Assembly: GCF_014137865.1 (NCBI RefSeq)
Contig: NZ_JACGWU010000002.1
Location: forward strand, 1 to 64,000
From: Alpinimonas psychrophila
Lineage (GTDB): Bacteria > Actinomycetota > Actinomycetes > Actinomycetales > Microbacteriaceae
Reading direction: 5' to 3'
DNA: 64,000 bases
The position numbers and the translations under genes are program-made. The notes under the pieces are model-generated. The model was not told where the DNA came from. It did not search any database and saw only the letters and a list, made by a program, of their open reading frames with translations. Below, piece by piece: positions 63,720 to 64,000 of this stretch (positions are counted from its first letter, which is position 1; every line of letters starts with the position of its first letter).

Positions 63720-64000
63720 AACAAGACCTCCAGAGAGTTGCGCAGTTGGGGCAACGCCTTCGGAAAGCTCAACGCCATCTTCAGAAGTTCAGATGGCTGG
63801 GATCCGGGAATGCGCAACCACCGCTTCAAGGCCTCGTTGGCTATGTCAGAGCCCATCAGATGCCGAAGTCGGAATGTGTCGATGATCGTGCGCTCCGCCC
63901 CATATAACCCGATGAAGATGCCATCCACAATTTCGACTTGCTTTCTGCCGACGGTGAATGTGCTGGTGTCGAAGTGATGCCATGCGATCCTCGAATACGG
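63716..64000 (-). CDS. AbiEi-type antitoxin/regulator, 5' end outside window
   Basis: The frame is open to the last base of the window, so the gene starts upstream (higher coordinates). Visible are WHHFDTSTFTVGRKQVEIVD, FIGLYGAERTIIDTFRLRHL and GSDIANEALKRWLR, which match the C-terminal domain of AbiEi-like antitoxins. The N-terminal winged helix would lie outside. It represses its own operon and neutralises the toxin in known systems. Confidence 0.82.
   Translation of the reverse strand, partial: PYSRIAWHHFDTSTFTVGRKQVEIVDGIFIGLYGAERTIIDTFRLRHLMGSDIANEALKRWLRIPGSQPSELLKMALSFPKALPQLRNSLEVLL

Overview
The window is a stretch of actinobacterial chromosome, most probably from a member of the Microbacteriaceae. 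The evidence is gene content and order. The block rpsP-khpA-rimM-trmD-rplS-lepB-rnhB-DUF2469-yraN-comM-dprA-xerC-M23 and rpsB-tsf-pyrH-frr-cdsA is the usual actinobacterial arrangement. There are also DivIVA-type coiled-coil proteins, a GlgE-type alpha-glucan cluster, GTG/TTG starts and acidic Ala/Glu tails on S2 and S16. No rRNA, tRNA, insertion sequence, prophage or CRISPR array was seen.

Layout. 1-1.7 kb: end of a drug-type ABC exporter. 1.7-4.95 kb: ligA and mnmA. 5.0-13.5 kb: an eight-gene minus-strand operon for quinate/shikimate catabolism (aroQ, quinate/shikimate dehydrogenase, 3-dehydroshikimate dehydratase, a ribose-type ABC importer, a cyclase-family hydrolase, a TetR regulator). 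It lies between mnmA and the cysteine desulfurase gene and has a strong promoter with an adjoining palindrome. 13.6-14.9 kb: cysteine desulfurase. 14.9-21.3 kb: glgX-glgE-glgB. 21.3-28.8 kb: a TPR/thioredoxin-fold protein, an unusual two-part membrane protein, DivIVA-like proteins, an AI-2E family permease, a hydrolase and a lytic-transglycosylase-like protein. 28.9-45.2 kb: the conserved ribosomal/cell-division block, into which a heliorhodopsin gene (between dprA and xerC) and an MFS exporter gene (between the M23 gene and rpsB) have been placed. 45.5-54.3 kb: an Lrp regulator divergent from a 987-residue kinase/M23-like/aminotransferase fusion, an FAD aromatic hydroxylase divergent from an IclR regulator, and a PadR-UbiB pair. 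54.3-64 kb: an accessory region with a secreted clostripain-like protease and membrane partner flanked by gene debris, a LysR-mesX-mesD folate-independent methionine synthase cluster, one intact and several decayed Fic genes, and the start of an AbiE-type toxin-antitoxin pair that runs off the end.

How the genes work together. The quinate operon is predicted to import a hydroaromatic acid and convert it through 3-dehydroquinate and 3-dehydroshikimate to protocatechuate; the FAD hydroxylase at 49-51 kb resembles 3-hydroxybenzoate 4-hydroxylases, whose product is the same compound. No ring-cleavage genes are in the window. GlgE, GlgB and GlgX would polymerise, branch and debranch alpha-glucan. 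MesX and MesD would make methionine without folate. Most noteworthy are the heliorhodopsin in a housekeeping operon, the ribose-type importer in a quinate operon, the triple-domain fusion, the MesXD locus with its operator-like repeat, and the recombination scar joining UbiB and Fic sequence at 57.2 kb.
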